From NCBI RefSeq assembly GCF_000316625.1, contig NC_019676.1:207501-271500 (forward strand): a stretch of 64,000 nucleotides of DNA, read 5' to 3'. Shown here one piece after another: positions 18,297 through 28,122 of the stretch (positions within the stretch are counted from its first letter, which is position 1; every line of letters begins with the position of its first letter). The translations under genes and the position numbers were made by a program. This DNA is from Nostoc sp. PCC 7107 (lineage in GTDB: Bacteria; Cyanobacteriota; Cyanobacteriia; Cyanobacteriales; Nostocaceae). The notes under the pieces were generated by a model. It had not been told where the DNA came from. It saw nothing but the letters and a program-made list of their open reading frames with translations, and did not search any database.

Positions 18297-19388
18297 ATGA
18301 CTTCTACCATTAACGTTAATTTACCGCAGCAGTCTTATGAGATTGCGATCGCACCTGCCAGTTTAGATCAGCTTGGTCAAAGTCTGGCTAATCTCCAGCT
18401 AGGGCAGAAAGTAGTGTTAGTTTCTAATCCATCTATTTTCAAGCATTATGGCGAAAGAGCGATCGCATCACTAAAATCCGCAGGATTTAACGTAGCGAGT
18501 TATTGCTTACCAGCCGGGGAACGCTACAAAACCCTCAATTCCATCCAAAAACTCTACGATGTCGCCTTAGAAAACCGCCTGGAACGTTCCTCGACAATGG
18601 TAGCCTTGGGGGGAGGCGTAATTGGTGATATGACAGGTTTTGCCGCTGCAACTTGGCTGCGGGGAATTAACGTTGTCCAAGTACCCACCACTCTGTTAGC
18701 AATGGTAGACTCTGCTATCGGCGGTAAAACAGGCGTAAATCATCCCAACGGCAAAAACTTAATTGGCGCATTTCATCAGCCGCGTTTAGTCTTAATTGAC
18801 CCAGAAGTATTAAAAACTCTACCTATGCGCGAGTTTCGTGCAGGTATGGCCGAAGTTATCAAGTATGGTGTGATTTGGGATGGGGAATTGTTTACCCAGT
18901 TGGAAGCCAGCAAACATCTCAACCAACTCCGTTATATGAAACCGGAACTGTTGAATGAAATCTTAACTCGTTCTTGCCAAGCCAAAGCCGATGTTGTCGG
19001 CAAAGATGAGAAAGAAGGTGGACTACGGGCAATTCTCAATTATGGACACACTATTGGTCATGCGATCGAAAGTTTAACAGGTTATCGAGTAGTGAATCAT
19101 GGCGAAGCTGTTGCGATCGGTATGGTAGCGGCTGGGCAAATTGCTGTCAATTTAGGTATGTGGCAACAAGCTGAAACTGACCGACAAAATGCGATCGTTC
19201 AAAAAGCAGGTTTACCGACAAAATTACCTGCGGGTGTAGATATTGCCGCAATTATTGATGCACTGCAACTAGATAAAAAAGTCAAAGCAGGTAAAGTGCG
19301 GTTTGTGTTACCAACTCAAATTGGTGTAGTCACAGTCACCGACCAAGTACCAGCAGATGTCATCCAGCAAGTACTACAAGGAATGTAA
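18297..19388 (+). CDS. aroB: 3-Dehydroquinate synthase
   Basis: Second enzyme of the shikimate pathway: converts DAHP to 3-dehydroquinate using NAD+ and a divalent metal. The 363-residue protein has the NAD-binding [19 protein letters not shown] region, the [21 protein letters not shown] active-site segment, and metal ligands in the EVIKYG Glu, [11 protein letters not shown] His and [10 protein letters not shown] His. All conserved positions appear intact and the length is normal. ATG 18297 follows GGTTGGGCA with no strong Shine-Dalgarno. A single gene; the Uma2 gene follows after 169 bases. Confidence 0.96.
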   Translation: MTSTINVNLPQQSYEIAIAPASLDQLGQSLANLQLGQKVVLVSNPSIFKHYGERAIASLKSAGFNVASYCLPAGERYKTLNSIQKLYDVALENRLERSSTMVALGGGVIGDMTGFAAATWLRGINVVQVPTTLLAMVDSAIGGKTGVNHPNGKNLIGAFHQPRLVLIDPEVLKTLPMREFRAGMAEVIKYGVIWDGELFTQLEASKHLNQLRYMKPELLNEILTRSCQAKADVVGKDEKEGGLRAILNYGHTIGHAIESLTGYRVVNHGEAVAIGMVAAGQIAVNLGMWQQAETDRQNAIVQKAGLPTKLPAGVDIAAIIDALQLDKKVKAGKVRFVLPTQIGVVTVTDQVPADVIQQVLQGM

Positions 19389-19557
19389 TAGATTAGCTAA
19401 TTAACCTATATAGGTCGGTGTACAACAAGATTTTTATATCGCTGGGCAAACCCACAAGTTTTTTAATTCTTCTTACCAAGAACGATAAAATTAGGGTTTA
19501 AGCTAATCCCGAACTCAGGTTAATTACAATTAAACTAGCTAAAAACTAGTTTGCGCC

Positions 19558-20130
19558 ATGATTCTTCAAACCAAAAATCAATTAACTTTACAAGAGTTTT
19601 TACATCTTCCTCCAGGTGAGGGAGATACTACCTATGAACTTGTGGATGGCCGAGCTATTCCTAAAATGTCACCGAAAAAATTTCACTCTAAACTGACTCG
19701 CGTCCTGCTCAACTTGATTGAACAATTATGTGGGGCTAATGGAGAAGTATGTCCAGAATTAGCTGTGTCTTTAACTCGTAAAGGAAGAGATTGGGTTCCT
19801 GTACCTGATATTTTATACATCTCGAATGAACGTTTGCCTTCGGACTGGGAAGAAGAAGGAGTATGTTCTGTTCCGCCAGATTTGGTGATTGAGATTATTT
19901 CACCAGGGCAAACCTTTGGTCAAATGATGGCTAAAGCCAAAGATTATTTAGATGCGAAAGTGCTGCGAGTATGGGTAGTAGATAGCAAAGCCAGAAGTAT
20001 TACTGTGTTTTTCCCAGATGCGGCACCGCAAACATATATGGGAGATGAAATACTCAAGGATGCGCTGTTTCCAGGGTTAGAATTTACAGTTGAGCAAGTA
20101 TTTATACAGGCAAAAATCCCGTTAAATTAA
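19558..20130 (+). CDS. Uma2-family (DUF820) endonuclease-like protein
   Basis: A 190-residue member of the Uma2/DUF820 family, which is hugely expanded in filamentous cyanobacteria and has a PD-(D/E)XK restriction-endonuclease-like fold. The core is visible: VPVPDILYI gives the Asp, DLVIEIISPGQ the Glu, and AKDYLDAKVLRVWVVDSKARSITVF the final strands. The biological role and target of these proteins are not known; they are often found singly, as here. ATG 19558 begins MILQTKNQLTLQEFLHLP, the usual family start. A hairpin of the GATCCCCGA family follows. Confidence 0.88.
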   Translation: MILQTKNQLTLQEFLHLPPGEGDTTYELVDGRAIPKMSPKKFHSKLTRVLLNLIEQLCGANGEVCPELAVSLTRKGRDWVPVPDILYISNERLPSDWEEEGVCSVPPDLVIEIISPGQTFGQMMAKAKDYLDAKVLRVWVVDSKARSITVFFPDAAPQTYMGDEILKDALFPGLEFTVEQVFIQAKIPLN

Positions 20131-20166
20131 TTATTTTGCAGTTATGAATTATTAGTAAAGTGCAAG

Positions 20167-20195
20167 ATCCCCGACTTATCAAATAATTCGGGGAT
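20167..20195 (+). terminator. Hairpin of the TCCCCGACTT family, copy 2
   Basis: Arms ATCCCCGA (20167-20174) and TCGGGGAT (20188-20195) around a 13-base loop, followed by TTGATAT. Located 37 bases after the Uma2 gene. Confidence 0.7.
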
Positions 20196-20334
20196 TTGAT
20201 ATATGCAAACTCAGTATAATTACTAATACCAATAAGAAGAAATGATTAATCATCTCAAATATAGGGTGATGACTGTTACCCTAGTGTATGTATGACATAA
20301 AGTTAACGACAGCATAACACTCAAGGATTGCTCC

Positions 20335-20802
20335 ATGAAAATATTCATTTACTTACCGATAATGTCTTCTTTATTGATGAGTGTGGGATGCCAAGTAGCT
20401 CTTTCTCAAAATTCCAACTATGATGTTAAACCGGGGTTAATTACTGCACAAACATTATCTGAGTTAAATCCAGCTAATATTGTGAAAGTTGCTGAATTGA
20501 CTAACAAAATTGATGAAAAAACGGCTTTAAATTTAGTGTGGAAGTTGCCACAAGTACAGCGCAAAGCAAGAGAAATTGAACGGCTTTCTAAAGGCACTAT
20601 CAAATTAGGTGCGATAGTTGACGCTTCTCCTGCCCTCAATGAACCTTACTATACAATTCGGATATTTGAAAATCAATCAGACTATGATTCAACAATTTAT
20701 TGGTTCCGGGTGTTTAATGACAGTGGTGTGATAGAAGTTCTCGATTTGATTGAGAATAAATATATTAGTTTAGATGAATGGCGAGAGCAATTAAAACGAT
20801 AA
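20335..20802 (+). CDS. Small putative lipoprotein, unknown
   Basis: A 155-residue protein with an N-terminal lipoprotein signal (hydrophobic core LPIMSSLLM, lipobox SVGC, Cys19). The mature part is polar, with the region IVDASPALNEPYYTIRIFENQSDYDSTIYWFRVFNDSGVIEVLDL resembling the beta-strand pattern of PepSY-like or other small periplasmic domains; this is only a suggestion. Function unknown. Its ATG at 20335 is preceded by CAAGGATTGCTCC, which contains a weak AAGGA ribosome binding site. Stands alone. Confidence 0.7.
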   Translation: MKIFIYLPIMSSLLMSVGCQVALSQNSNYDVKPGLITAQTLSELNPANIVKVAELTNKIDEKTALNLVWKLPQVQRKAREIERLSKGTIKLGAIVDASPALNEPYYTIRIFENQSDYDSTIYWFRVFNDSGVIEVLDLIENKYISLDEWREQLKR

Positions 20803-21169
20803 AAAAACTTAATTATCTTCGTTTACTTCTTTCAATATCTGCTTTATGGCAATTAAAATCAGGTGGGCAATGCTGAAAATTTGCTTCATACTTGAGTTTT
20901 ACGTTGCGGATATTGCCCACCTGACGATTACTGAGAATAGTGAAAGATATGATTTCAGTGATTTCAAGTATAATTTTGCCGATCGCAACTGGTGAAGTAT
21001 AGTAACAGCAGTCAATGAATACTCAGTAGAAGTGCGATCGCATTCTATAAAAGAGCTATCAATTCATCTTTCATTGTTGACTCTAGCTCACTCCCTTACG
21101 ACCACATAAACATTGTTCAATACTTTAACCAAATTACATATTAATAATAAGTAATTAATAACTTATCTA
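20803..21169. other. Intergenic between convergent genes
   Basis: 367 bases between the small lipoprotein and the convergent deacetylase gene. It carries the inverted repeat at 20859-20924 and two HIP1-like GCGATCGC/GCCGATCGC sites, and no gene. Confidence 0.5.
20859..20924. repeat. 66-bp element with 13-bp terminal inverted repeats
   Basis: TCAGGTGGGCAAT (20859-20871) and ATTGCCCACCTGA (20912-20924) are perfect inverted repeats around a 40-base centre. It could fold as a hairpin after the lipoprotein gene or be a small non-autonomous mobile element. Confidence 0.7.
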
Positions 21170-22081
21170 TTACTTTTTCTTGGCAATTACACTTTGTGCT
21201 TTGTCTTCCATTTCTAAAAGTTCTGGAATAGTCACAAAACGGTATCCTTGCTTGCGAAATCTATTAATAATCTCTGGTAAAGCTTGTACTGTGCGGGAAC
21301 GGTTTCCACCACCATCGTGCATCAGGACAATACCCCCTGGTTTAGCTAGTCGAAAGACATTATCAATCAACTTTGGTACGGTAGGCTGGGAATAGTCAAT
21401 CGAATCAGACGACCACATTACAATGGCATACTTGGCATTTTTAGCGTATGTTGCTACGCCATTGTGCATGATTCCTCCAGGTGGGCGAAACAAATTTGTT
21501 TTGACACCTGTAATCTGATAAATCATGTCTGTTGTATGCTCAATTTCATAGGCCGCTGCCTGTTGATTCATGAAATGATACCAGTGATGCCAAGTGTGGT
21601 TAGCAATGACATGGCCTTCAGTACTTACCCGCTTGAGTAAGTCTGGATAATTTTTGACGTTTTGACCAACAACGAAAAATGTTGCTTTGATATTATTCTG
21701 TTTGAGAATTTCTAGTACTTGAGCCGTACTTTCCGGCCAAGGGCCATCATCAAAGGTAAGTGCGATTACTTTTTGATTTGGGCTAAGTTTAGCCTCTTTA
21801 ATTACTGCCCCTTGAAAGCGTTTAGCTAAAGTATAACCAAGGCCTTTAGCTTGTGCTTCTTGTTGCCAACTTGTCAGCATTGCAGCTTTTAAGCCCTCAA
21901 TACGCTTTTGTGTACCAACTTTAGCAACTAAATTATTATTTATATTGATACGCTGATTGCTTTGTGCTTCAGAAGCATTTGGTCTCAGAAGCATTATGAC
22001 AGCAATGCTTAATGTAGCACCCAAGGCAAGCAAAGCAATCAAGATACCTTGCGGCCAAAGTAACGATTTATTTTGTTCCAC
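21170..22081 (-). CDS. Polysaccharide deacetylase (NodB family, CE4)
   Basis: A 303-residue, membrane-anchored CE4 esterase that removes N-acetyl groups from chitin-like polymers or peptidoglycan. An N-terminal signal anchor (about 11-31) is followed by the NodB domain: motif 1 TFDDGPWPES (catalytic and metal Asp), motif 2 HTWHHW with both metal His, motif 3 RPPGG, and a C-terminal VLMHDGG with the base His. The active domain would be outside the cytoplasm. The start is GTG 22081, supported by AAGGAG at 22089-22094 seven bases upstream; an ATG at 22086 is in another frame. The substrate is not given by sequence. It opens the envelope-glycan region that continues to 30.3 kb. Confidence 0.93.
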   Translation of the reverse strand: MEQNKSLLWPQGILIALLALGATLSIAVIMLLRPNASEAQSNQRININNNLVAKVGTQKRIEGLKAAMLTSWQQEAQAKGLGYTLAKRFQGAVIKEAKLSPNQKVIALTFDDGPWPESTAQVLEILKQNNIKATFFVVGQNVKNYPDLLKRVSTEGHVIANHTWHHWYHFMNQQAAAYEIEHTTDMIYQITGVKTNLFRPPGGIMHNGVATYAKNAKYAIVMWSSDSIDYSQPTVPKLIDNVFRLAKPGGIVLMHDGGGNRSRTVQALPEIINRFRKQGYRFVTIPELLEMEDKAQSVIAKKK

Positions 22082-22706
22082 TTCATAACTCCTTCAAGGG
22101 TCGAACCATTATGTATGGTTCTGACGGTAATTTATAGCACACTTTTATCTAAAATTTAGATACTCAAATACTTTCCTTTAATCCTGAAAATTTAGTTCAG
22201 TTTTACAGAAGTTCATATTTGAATTTTCCTTATACAGTTTGGGTTACAGTATCAGCAAATCTATCAGGAAGCGATCGCTCACTCTAGTATTAGTACTTAG
22301 GCACTGACAAAATATCTGGTAAATCGATACTTCTTATGCTTAGAAGCCGGAAAATTTTACCTTCATGCTCCACAATATTATTTTTATCTGTGGTTGATTA
22401 TGATATTAAGCGTGGGTAGTTTACCTGCGCTATCCCCCGTAAAGTATGCTGTATTTTATTTGATATCGTATATTCTACTACTAAAAAATATTTCTTTATT
22501 TTTAAGAAAAAATAAAATTTTTGATTAACAGATTGTTTTTTTATGCTTTTCATGGCTCTATATAGTAGTAATCTACAAAAGTTAGTTTCTCATTATTAAA
22601 TAAAACTAAGTCGTCATTTTATATACTCTTTAGTAGTTTATTTTAATTAATATGAGTAATTCTTGATTTTTAATGGCTAAGAAACACTTTTCAGGAATTA
22701 AAACAA
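22082..22706. other. AT-rich divergent spacer
   Basis: 625 bases between the deacetylase (minus) and the COG4280-like gene (plus). It contains an 8-bp dyad at 22146-22162 and no gene that I can support. Confidence 0.5.
22146..22162. promoter_or_regulatory. Dyad upstream of deacetylase
   Basis: TATCTAAA and TTTAGATA arms (8 bp each) around a single base, 65 bases upstream of the deacetylase start. The size and position suit a repressor operator, but no regulator can be named. Confidence 0.35.
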
Positions 22707-23441
22707 ATGAATTGGGAAATTTTTCTGGCTAGTTTTGTCGGCTCTTTAATTGAATTAGTCGAAATCCTCGGACTTGTACTGATTGTAGGTAAATTAGCAG
22801 GGTGGCGTAATGCTTTTGTGGGTGCGGGTAGTGGTATTGGTTTGACTCTACTTGCTTCCTTAATTCTCGGTACAAGTTTGACAATCATCCCTGTAGACAT
22901 ACTTAGAATTGTCGCGGGAGTTTTCTTGTTAGCCTTTGGACAAAAATGGACGCGCTCAATTGTCAAGTATTATGCAGGCATTCCCAAAAAGCGTAAAGAT
23001 GAAGAAGACGACCTAGAAACAGAATTGGCAAATACAGGTAATCAATTAGGCTGGAACTGGTTTGCGATCGCGACAACTTTTAAAGGAGCATTATTAGATA
23101 GTGTAGAGGTAGCGATCGCTGTTGTCACCTTGGGTGCTACTGGTGGTAAATGGCTAGAAGCTGCTGGTGGTGCTTCCGCAGCAGCATTTGGTTTAGTTGT
23201 AGTAGCATTTTTATTCCGCACGCCACTTAATCAAGTACCTATCAAACCAATGAAATTTACAGCTGCTATGCTACTAATGGGATTTGGTATTTACTGGCTA
23301 AGTGAAGGATTCAAGATAAAACTACCTGGTGATGACTGGGCAATTGTTTGGTTGCCAATAGTTTGGGGTTGCTTAATGGCTGTTTCTGCCTTACTCCTGC
23401 GCTGGCAAGTTGGTTTGCAACCAAAGGAAATTGTGAGTTAG
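22707..23441 (+). CDS. COG4280-like membrane protein
   Basis: A 244-residue protein with six or so membrane helices in two similar halves. The first half has FVGSLIELVEILGLVLIVG and the second has GALLDSVEVAIAVVTLG, each with a conserved Glu inside a helix. A charged loop KKRKDEEDDLETE separates them. This two-half arrangement with intramembrane Glu recalls the LysE/GDT1 superfamily of cation or metabolite transporters, and I believe it belongs to the uncharacterised COG4280 group. Substrate unknown. A single gene; convergent with the EamA-type gene. Confidence 0.7.
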   Translation: MNWEIFLASFVGSLIELVEILGLVLIVGKLAGWRNAFVGAGSGIGLTLLASLILGTSLTIIPVDILRIVAGVFLLAFGQKWTRSIVKYYAGIPKKRKDEEDDLETELANTGNQLGWNWFAIATTFKGALLDSVEVAIAVVTLGATGGKWLEAAGGASAAAFGLVVVAFLFRTPLNQVPIKPMKFTAAMLLMGFGIYWLSEGFKIKLPGDDWAIVWLPIVWGCLMAVSALLLRWQVGLQPKEIVS

Positions 23442-23583
23442 ATACTGGTATAAACTAAAATACGTCCAAATTACTGAACCACTGGTGAAGGTCATCCTTG
23501 GTCATTTGTATTGACAAAAGACTAATGAATAATGACAGTCCCCACTCCTTGAATATGCAGCTTGAATGCAAACTAGCTTGCTA

Positions 23584-23952
23584 TTATTTCCGCCAAACTA
23601 CTAATATTACTCCCACTACAATAAAGCCCAAACCAAACAAACGCATTAGAGTGATAGGTTCTTTCAATATCCAATATCCTAGCAAGACAGAAAAAATATA
23701 CCCAATAGATATAGATGGGCCAGCAACACTGAGATTAACTCGCGTGAGTAGGAGAATGTAAAACATAGCACCTATGCCATAGCAAGTTAATCCGATTAAA
23801 AGTTCTGGTATGGTGATAATACTGAGAATGTGATTAATTGCGTTCCCTAGATGAACCTTACCTAATTTGTTGGCACCTATTTTCAAAAAAAATTGTCCTG
23901 CTGAACTGATCAGGACTGATACAATTAGTAAACTAAATTCTTGTGGGGTCAT
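23584..23952 (-). CDS. EamA/SMR-like small transporter (possible lipid-sugar flippase subunit)
   Basis: A 122-residue protein with four membrane helices (about 5-24, 43-66, 72-94, 99-119) in the pattern of EamA/small multidrug resistance proteins, including GPSISIGYIFSVLLGYWILKEPITLMRLFGLGFIVVGV. It is half the size of a ten-helix EamA transporter and resembles ArnE/ArnF, which flip undecaprenyl-phosphate aminoarabinose. It lies 62 bases downstream of a polyprenyl-phosphate glycosyltransferase on the same strand, which supports a flippase role for the sugar-lipid made by that enzyme. The flippase role is inference from context; homodimerisation would be needed. Confidence 0.8.
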   Translation of the reverse strand: MTPQEFSLLIVSVLISSAGQFFLKIGANKLGKVHLGNAINHILSIITIPELLIGLTCYGIGAMFYILLLTRVNLSVAGPSISIGYIFSVLLGYWILKEPITLMRLFGLGFIVVGVILVVWRK

Positions 23953-24014
23953 TGAATTGTACTTTCTGGCAGCAAAATTGCAATTTTATAACTATTTCTT
24001 AGCTTGATTCCAAG

Positions 24015-24980
24015 TCACGATCTAGACTGCATTTCGGAAATTTTAATCAACCCACCAGTTTCTTTGACAGTATATATAGGGCGGGCTTTAACTTCTTCAT
24101 AAATTCGCCCAATATACTCACCTAAAATTCCTATACAAATTAACTGCACAGAACCGAGAAAAAATATAGCAATTGTAATCAAGCTGTAGCCGATTAAAGG
24201 ACTAGCATGGTCAAATAAGCGCCAGTATAGTACTAGGATGATCATCAACAGGGCGATCGCAGCTGCTACCATCCCTATATAAGTAGCTAACTTTAATGGC
24301 ACTGTGGAAAAAGAAATAATGCCATCAATAGCCAAAGCCCAGGACTTACCAAAGGTATACTTAACTTTGCCCGCAAAACGCGGTTCCCGTTCAAAAAGTA
24401 CCGCAGTTTGGCGAAAACCCACCCAAGCGCGTAAGCCGCGAATATAACGGTTCCGTTCGGGCATAGCATTGAGAATATCCACAACTTGCCGATCTAGTAA
24501 ACAAAAATCTCCCGTATCTGTCGGTATATCAACATGAGATAACCGTCGGAGAATACGATAAAAAGCATAAGCAGTAAAGCGTTTTAGCGAACTTTCTTGT
24601 TTACGCGATAGACGTTGAGCATACACTACTTCATAGCCTTGTTGCCATTTCTCTAGCATCTGGAAGATTAATTCTGGGGGATCTTGCAGATCCGCATCCA
24701 TGATAATTGCACATTTGCCTTGGACAAAATTTAGCCCAGCTGTAACAGCAATTTGATGTCCAAAATTCCGCGCAAAACTGAGGTAACGTACTCGACTATC
24801 GAGATGGCGCAGTTCACGAATCATACTCAAAGAACGATCGCGGCTACCATCATCTACTAAAATTAACTCAACTTCACCGTCTAACTGCTCTGCCACATGA
24901 TGCAGACGACGATACATTTCCGTAATATTTTCTTCTTCGTTATAAATGGGAATTACTAAAGAGTATATTGGTTGAATCAC
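24015..24980 (-). CDS. Polyprenyl-phosphate glycosyltransferase (GT2, DPM1/GtrB/ArnC type)
   Basis: A 321-residue family 2 glycosyltransferase that transfers a sugar from a nucleotide sugar to polyprenyl phosphate on the cytoplasmic face. The catalytic domain begins [14 protein letters not shown], has [10 protein letters not shown], and the metal-binding DAD in [25 protein letters not shown] and the [13 protein letters not shown] stretch fit the acceptor region. Two C-terminal membrane helices (about 233-257 and 265-290) place it with GtrB/ArnC rather than eukaryotic DPM1. GTG start at 24980. It forms an operon with the EamA-type gene and is divergent from the ArnT-like gene, a plausible user of its product. 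Confidence 0.92.
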   Translation of the reverse strand: MIQPIYSLVIPIYNEEENITEMYRRLHHVAEQLDGEVELILVDDGSRDRSLSMIRELRHLDSRVRYLSFARNFGHQIAVTAGLNFVQGKCAIIMDADLQDPPELIFQMLEKWQQGYEVVYAQRLSRKQESSLKRFTAYAFYRILRRLSHVDIPTDTGDFCLLDRQVVDILNAMPERNRYIRGLRAWVGFRQTAVLFEREPRFAGKVKYTFGKSWALAIDGIISFSTVPLKLATYIGMVAAAIALLMIILVLYWRLFDHASPLIGYSLITIAIFFLGSVQLICIGILGEYIGRIYEEVKARPIYTVKETGGLIKISEMQSRS

Positions 24981-25155
24981 TGTTTTTATCAGATTATGAA
25001 ATCAATGCTGCAAGTTAAGGCAAGATTCAGACAAACATATACTATAAAATTATTGATGTAGTTTTTTATATAAAAGTCCTTCTAAAGTAATTGAGATTAT
25101 ATCTAGTTATTGTCATCAATAAACACACGATTAAATAATTAAACTAAATGTATAT

Positions 25156-26709
25156 ATGCGCCCATTCCGAGAAAAAGAATGGCTATTTAGCTTGCTACTG
25201 TGTTCTTTACTTCTGTGGCTGATATGTTTGGGAAACTCCCCCTTACGAGACTGGGATGAAGGTACAGTGGCGCAAGTCGCCCGTGAAATTTGGCGTGCAT
25301 CCTTTGGTTCTCTGCATTGGCTGTATCCAACTTTATCAGGTGAACCTTATCATAATAAGCCGCCTCTGATGCACTTGTTAATTGCTTGGTCTTACTCTTT
25401 GGGAGGTGTGAATGAATGGACAACACGCTTACCTGCTGCTGTGTTAACCGCTTTGGGAGTGCCTTTACTTTATTTAGTGGGGGGTTTGCTGTTTAACGAT
25501 AGTTTATCAGCTTTGTTTGCGGCTTTAGTTTACTTAACAACTTTGCCTGTAGTGCGTCATGGACGCTTGGCAATGTTAGATGGTACAAGCATTACTTTTT
25601 TCTTACTATTGTTATTTTGCTTATTAAAGTCACGTCAGCAAAAACCTTGGGCTTTAGGTGTGGGATTTTGTCTGGGATTAATTACTCTGACTAAAGGAAT
25701 GCTAGTTTTGTTGCTGGGGGGTATCGCTGGATTATTCATTTTGGTATCGTCGCAATTAGCAGTGTTCCGTAACCCCTATTTATGGACAGGAATTTTGTTG
25801 GGAATTGCGCCGGCGATCGCGTGGTATATTGCTCAATGGCAATATTATGGTAGTAATTTCTTACAGATAAATTTACAAGCACAAACCTTTGACCGCATAG
25901 CCCAACCTGTTGAAGGTAATACAGGCGCTCCTTGGTATTATTTACTTGAGTTATTGAAATACGCTTTTCCCTGGTTGTTATTTTGGCCAGGAGGATTTTA
26001 TCTAGCTTGGAAAAAACGGGATTCTAGCTGGGGTACTTTAGTTTTAGTTGGTACAACTGTTTACTTTGTAGCTATTTCTTTAATAACTACAAAGCTGCCG
26101 TGGTATGTTATGCCTTTGTACCCATTTTTAGCATTGGCAATTGGGGCAAAACTCAGCGAAGTTTGGCAGAAACAGGCATTTAATTCTAGGATTTGGTTAG
26201 TATTTATAGTTATTATGGCGATCGCAGGTTTAGGCGGTATTGTTTACTTTATTCTTGCACAAGAAGAGCCTGTACTAATAGTCATGAGTCTTGTTTTAAC
26301 AATCAGTATGAGTGTTGTTGCATGGTTAATTTATAATTGCGATCGCAGATTTATTCCTGTGTTGTTTTCTGGTATGTATTTAGTCTTATTACTATTGATG
26401 AGTTCGCAATCTTGGATTTGGGAATTAAATGAAGCATTCCCAGTTAAACCAGTTGCAACCTTAATTCGCAACCATGTTTTACCAGGAACAACAATTTACA
26501 CATCATTTGCTTATAGCCGTCCTAGCTTAAATTTCTACTGTGATTGCAAAGTTATACCTCAAAATTCTAGGGAATTAGAAACAAGGTTATCTCAGTCAGC
26601 TTATTTACTTATAGACGACACCACTTTAAAAAAGATTACTTTAGTTGATGGTCAAAATCTTGGTACTGCTGAAGGATTTAATTTAATTGCACCATCAAAT
26701 AAACTATAA
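25156..26709 (+). CDS. ArnT-like GT39 membrane glycosyltransferase
   Basis: A 517-residue GT-C enzyme with about 11-12 membrane helices. The first external loop carries the acidic catalytic motif RDWDEGTVAQVAREI, followed by PYHNKPPLMHLLIAW, the typical ArnT/PMT pattern. Such enzymes move a sugar from polyprenyl phosphate to lipid A, a protein or a polysaccharide outside the membrane. It is divergent from the GT2/EamA operon, so the three could make, flip and use one sugar lipid. The acceptor is unknown. The last six bases overlap the 3' end of the convergent DUF2079 gene (26704-26709). Confidence 0.9.
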   Translation: MRPFREKEWLFSLLLCSLLLWLICLGNSPLRDWDEGTVAQVAREIWRASFGSLHWLYPTLSGEPYHNKPPLMHLLIAWSYSLGGVNEWTTRLPAAVLTALGVPLLYLVGGLLFNDSLSALFAALVYLTTLPVVRHGRLAMLDGTSITFFLLLLFCLLKSRQQKPWALGVGFCLGLITLTKGMLVLLLGGIAGLFILVSSQLAVFRNPYLWTGILLGIAPAIAWYIAQWQYYGSNFLQINLQAQTFDRIAQPVEGNTGAPWYYLLELLKYAFPWLLFWPGGFYLAWKKRDSSWGTLVLVGTTVYFVAISLITTKLPWYVMPLYPFLALAIGAKLSEVWQKQAFNSRIWLVFIVIMAIAGLGGIVYFILAQEEPVLIVMSLVLTISMSVVAWLIYNCDRRFIPVLFSGMYLVLLLLMSSQSWIWELNEAFPVKPVATLIRNHVLPGTTIYTSFAYSRPSLNFYCDCKVIPQNSRELETRLSQSAYLLIDDTTLKKITLVDGQNLGTAEGFNLIAPSNKL

Positions 26710-28107
26710 ATTAGACTTTTGAAATAACAAAACATCATCACGCTGATATTGCAGCTTAAAATCTTGACTATTGTTGAGTAATTTAACTAAATCTTGATCA
26801 AACTCTGGGTTACTTGATAAACCAGGATGACGCAGATTCAGCAATACATAATCGAAGACCTTTAAATTAATTTGTGCCGCTGGAGTAGCTATCAACTTAA
26901 TTAATTTTCTATGAGTTAAATGAGGCGCGATTTCATCTGTAGTTAGGACACTTTTATTTGGCTGAATTTGAACAATTGCCTCTTTTGTAGCTTGCCAAGT
27001 ATCCAAAGATTTTAGATATTTACCACCAAAATAAGTAAACTTTGCCAAACTCAAAAATGCAACAATTGACCATAAAATAATTATACGTCTATTTTGGAGC
27101 AATCCTTTACCTAACGATAAACTCGCAATCACAGATAATATTATAAATGGCAAAGCTGGAACAGAATATTGATGAATTAAATCTTTTTGTGGTTGATAGT
27201 CAGCCAGTAAGTTCAGCATAACACAAGGTAATGCGCCAATTAAAGGTGCTATTCCTTGCCAAGAAATACCCCAAATAATAGGGATAAATAATAATATTAA
27301 ATATGCTAAATTATCCCAAGAACAAAGTTTCGGCAAAACTAATCCTGGTTGAAAAAATAAATTATTAATTAATTCCGTAAAAGAGTTACCCAAGTATTGA
27401 TAGCGAAAAAGATAACGGTCTATTGAAGCTGCATCGCCACCAATTAGAGGAATAATAATTTTGTTAGCGATCGCATACCAAGCAACACCACTAATAATTG
27501 CGATCGCTCCATATAAACGTCGTTCAAAAAACAGTAACCAAATACCCAGTCCTATAACTGTTAATCCTAAAACTGCTTTACATCCCAAAACTAAGAAAAT
27601 ACTCAGACAAAACCATCCAATTTTTTGATTTCTCATAGCGAAAACTGACCATAAAAGTGCTGGTACAGCTATAACTTCTGGATGAAAATCAAACAAATTG
27701 ACATTAAATACTAAAGGATACAGTAGGTAAATAGCAGCAATAGTTAGCCCTTGATTTTCGTTTAATTTAGCTTGGCGGGCTAATTGATATGCAGGTAATG
27801 CACCCAAGGCTAATGCAATTGCTTGTACAGCAAATAACCAATAAACGCTGGGATAAATTTTGTAAAGTAAAGCCAACGGATACCAAATCCAAGCAGCATG
27901 ATCACCAAGAATGTGATAATTAGTAAAAGAAGAAATAGGTGGTATACCTTGACTAATTAAATAAGTGCCTTGGTCAAACATTCCTAAATCCAAGGCAGTA
28001 GATTGAAATAACAAATGTCGTAAGCTGCTACATATAAATAAAATTACGCTACTTGTAACAATCATAAACCATAGAGGATCAAATTTATAGTGTTTTTTCA
28101 TAAACAT
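26704..28107 (-). CDS. DUF2079 membrane protein, paralogue 2
   Basis: A 467-residue polytopic protein of the DUF2079 family, thought to have a GT-C-like fold. It has about ten membrane helices and family motifs LDLGMFDQGTYLIS, NYHILGDHAAWIWYPLALLYK, NLFDFHPEVIAVP and DYQPQKDLIHQYSVPALPF. The acidic/His residues after helix 1 (FDQ, GDHAAW) stand where GT-C enzymes keep catalytic residues. It is the closest relative of the gene just upstream, 15 bases away, with long identical runs, so this is a tandem duplication. Third gene of a methyltransferase-DUF2079-DUF2079 operon. Substrate unknown. Confidence 0.88.
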   Translation of the reverse strand: MFMKKHYKFDPLWFMIVTSSVILFICSSLRHLLFQSTALDLGMFDQGTYLISQGIPPISSFTNYHILGDHAAWIWYPLALLYKIYPSVYWLFAVQAIALALGALPAYQLARQAKLNENQGLTIAAIYLLYPLVFNVNLFDFHPEVIAVPALLWSVFAMRNQKIGWFCLSIFLVLGCKAVLGLTVIGLGIWLLFFERRLYGAIAIISGVAWYAIANKIIIPLIGGDAASIDRYLFRYQYLGNSFTELINNLFFQPGLVLPKLCSWDNLAYLILLFIPIIWGISWQGIAPLIGALPCVMLNLLADYQPQKDLIHQYSVPALPFIILSVIASLSLGKGLLQNRRIIILWSIVAFLSLAKFTYFGGKYLKSLDTWQATKEAIVQIQPNKSVLTTDEIAPHLTHRKLIKLIATPAAQINLKVFDYVLLNLRHPGLSSNPEFDQDLVKLLNNSQDFKLQYQRDDVLLFQKSNL

Positions 28108-28122
28108 TAACTTTTCTAAAAA

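Noticed and set aside
23498-23761. 87-codon plus-strand frame opposite the EamA gene
   Set aside because: Antisense shadow of a clearly coding minus-strand gene.
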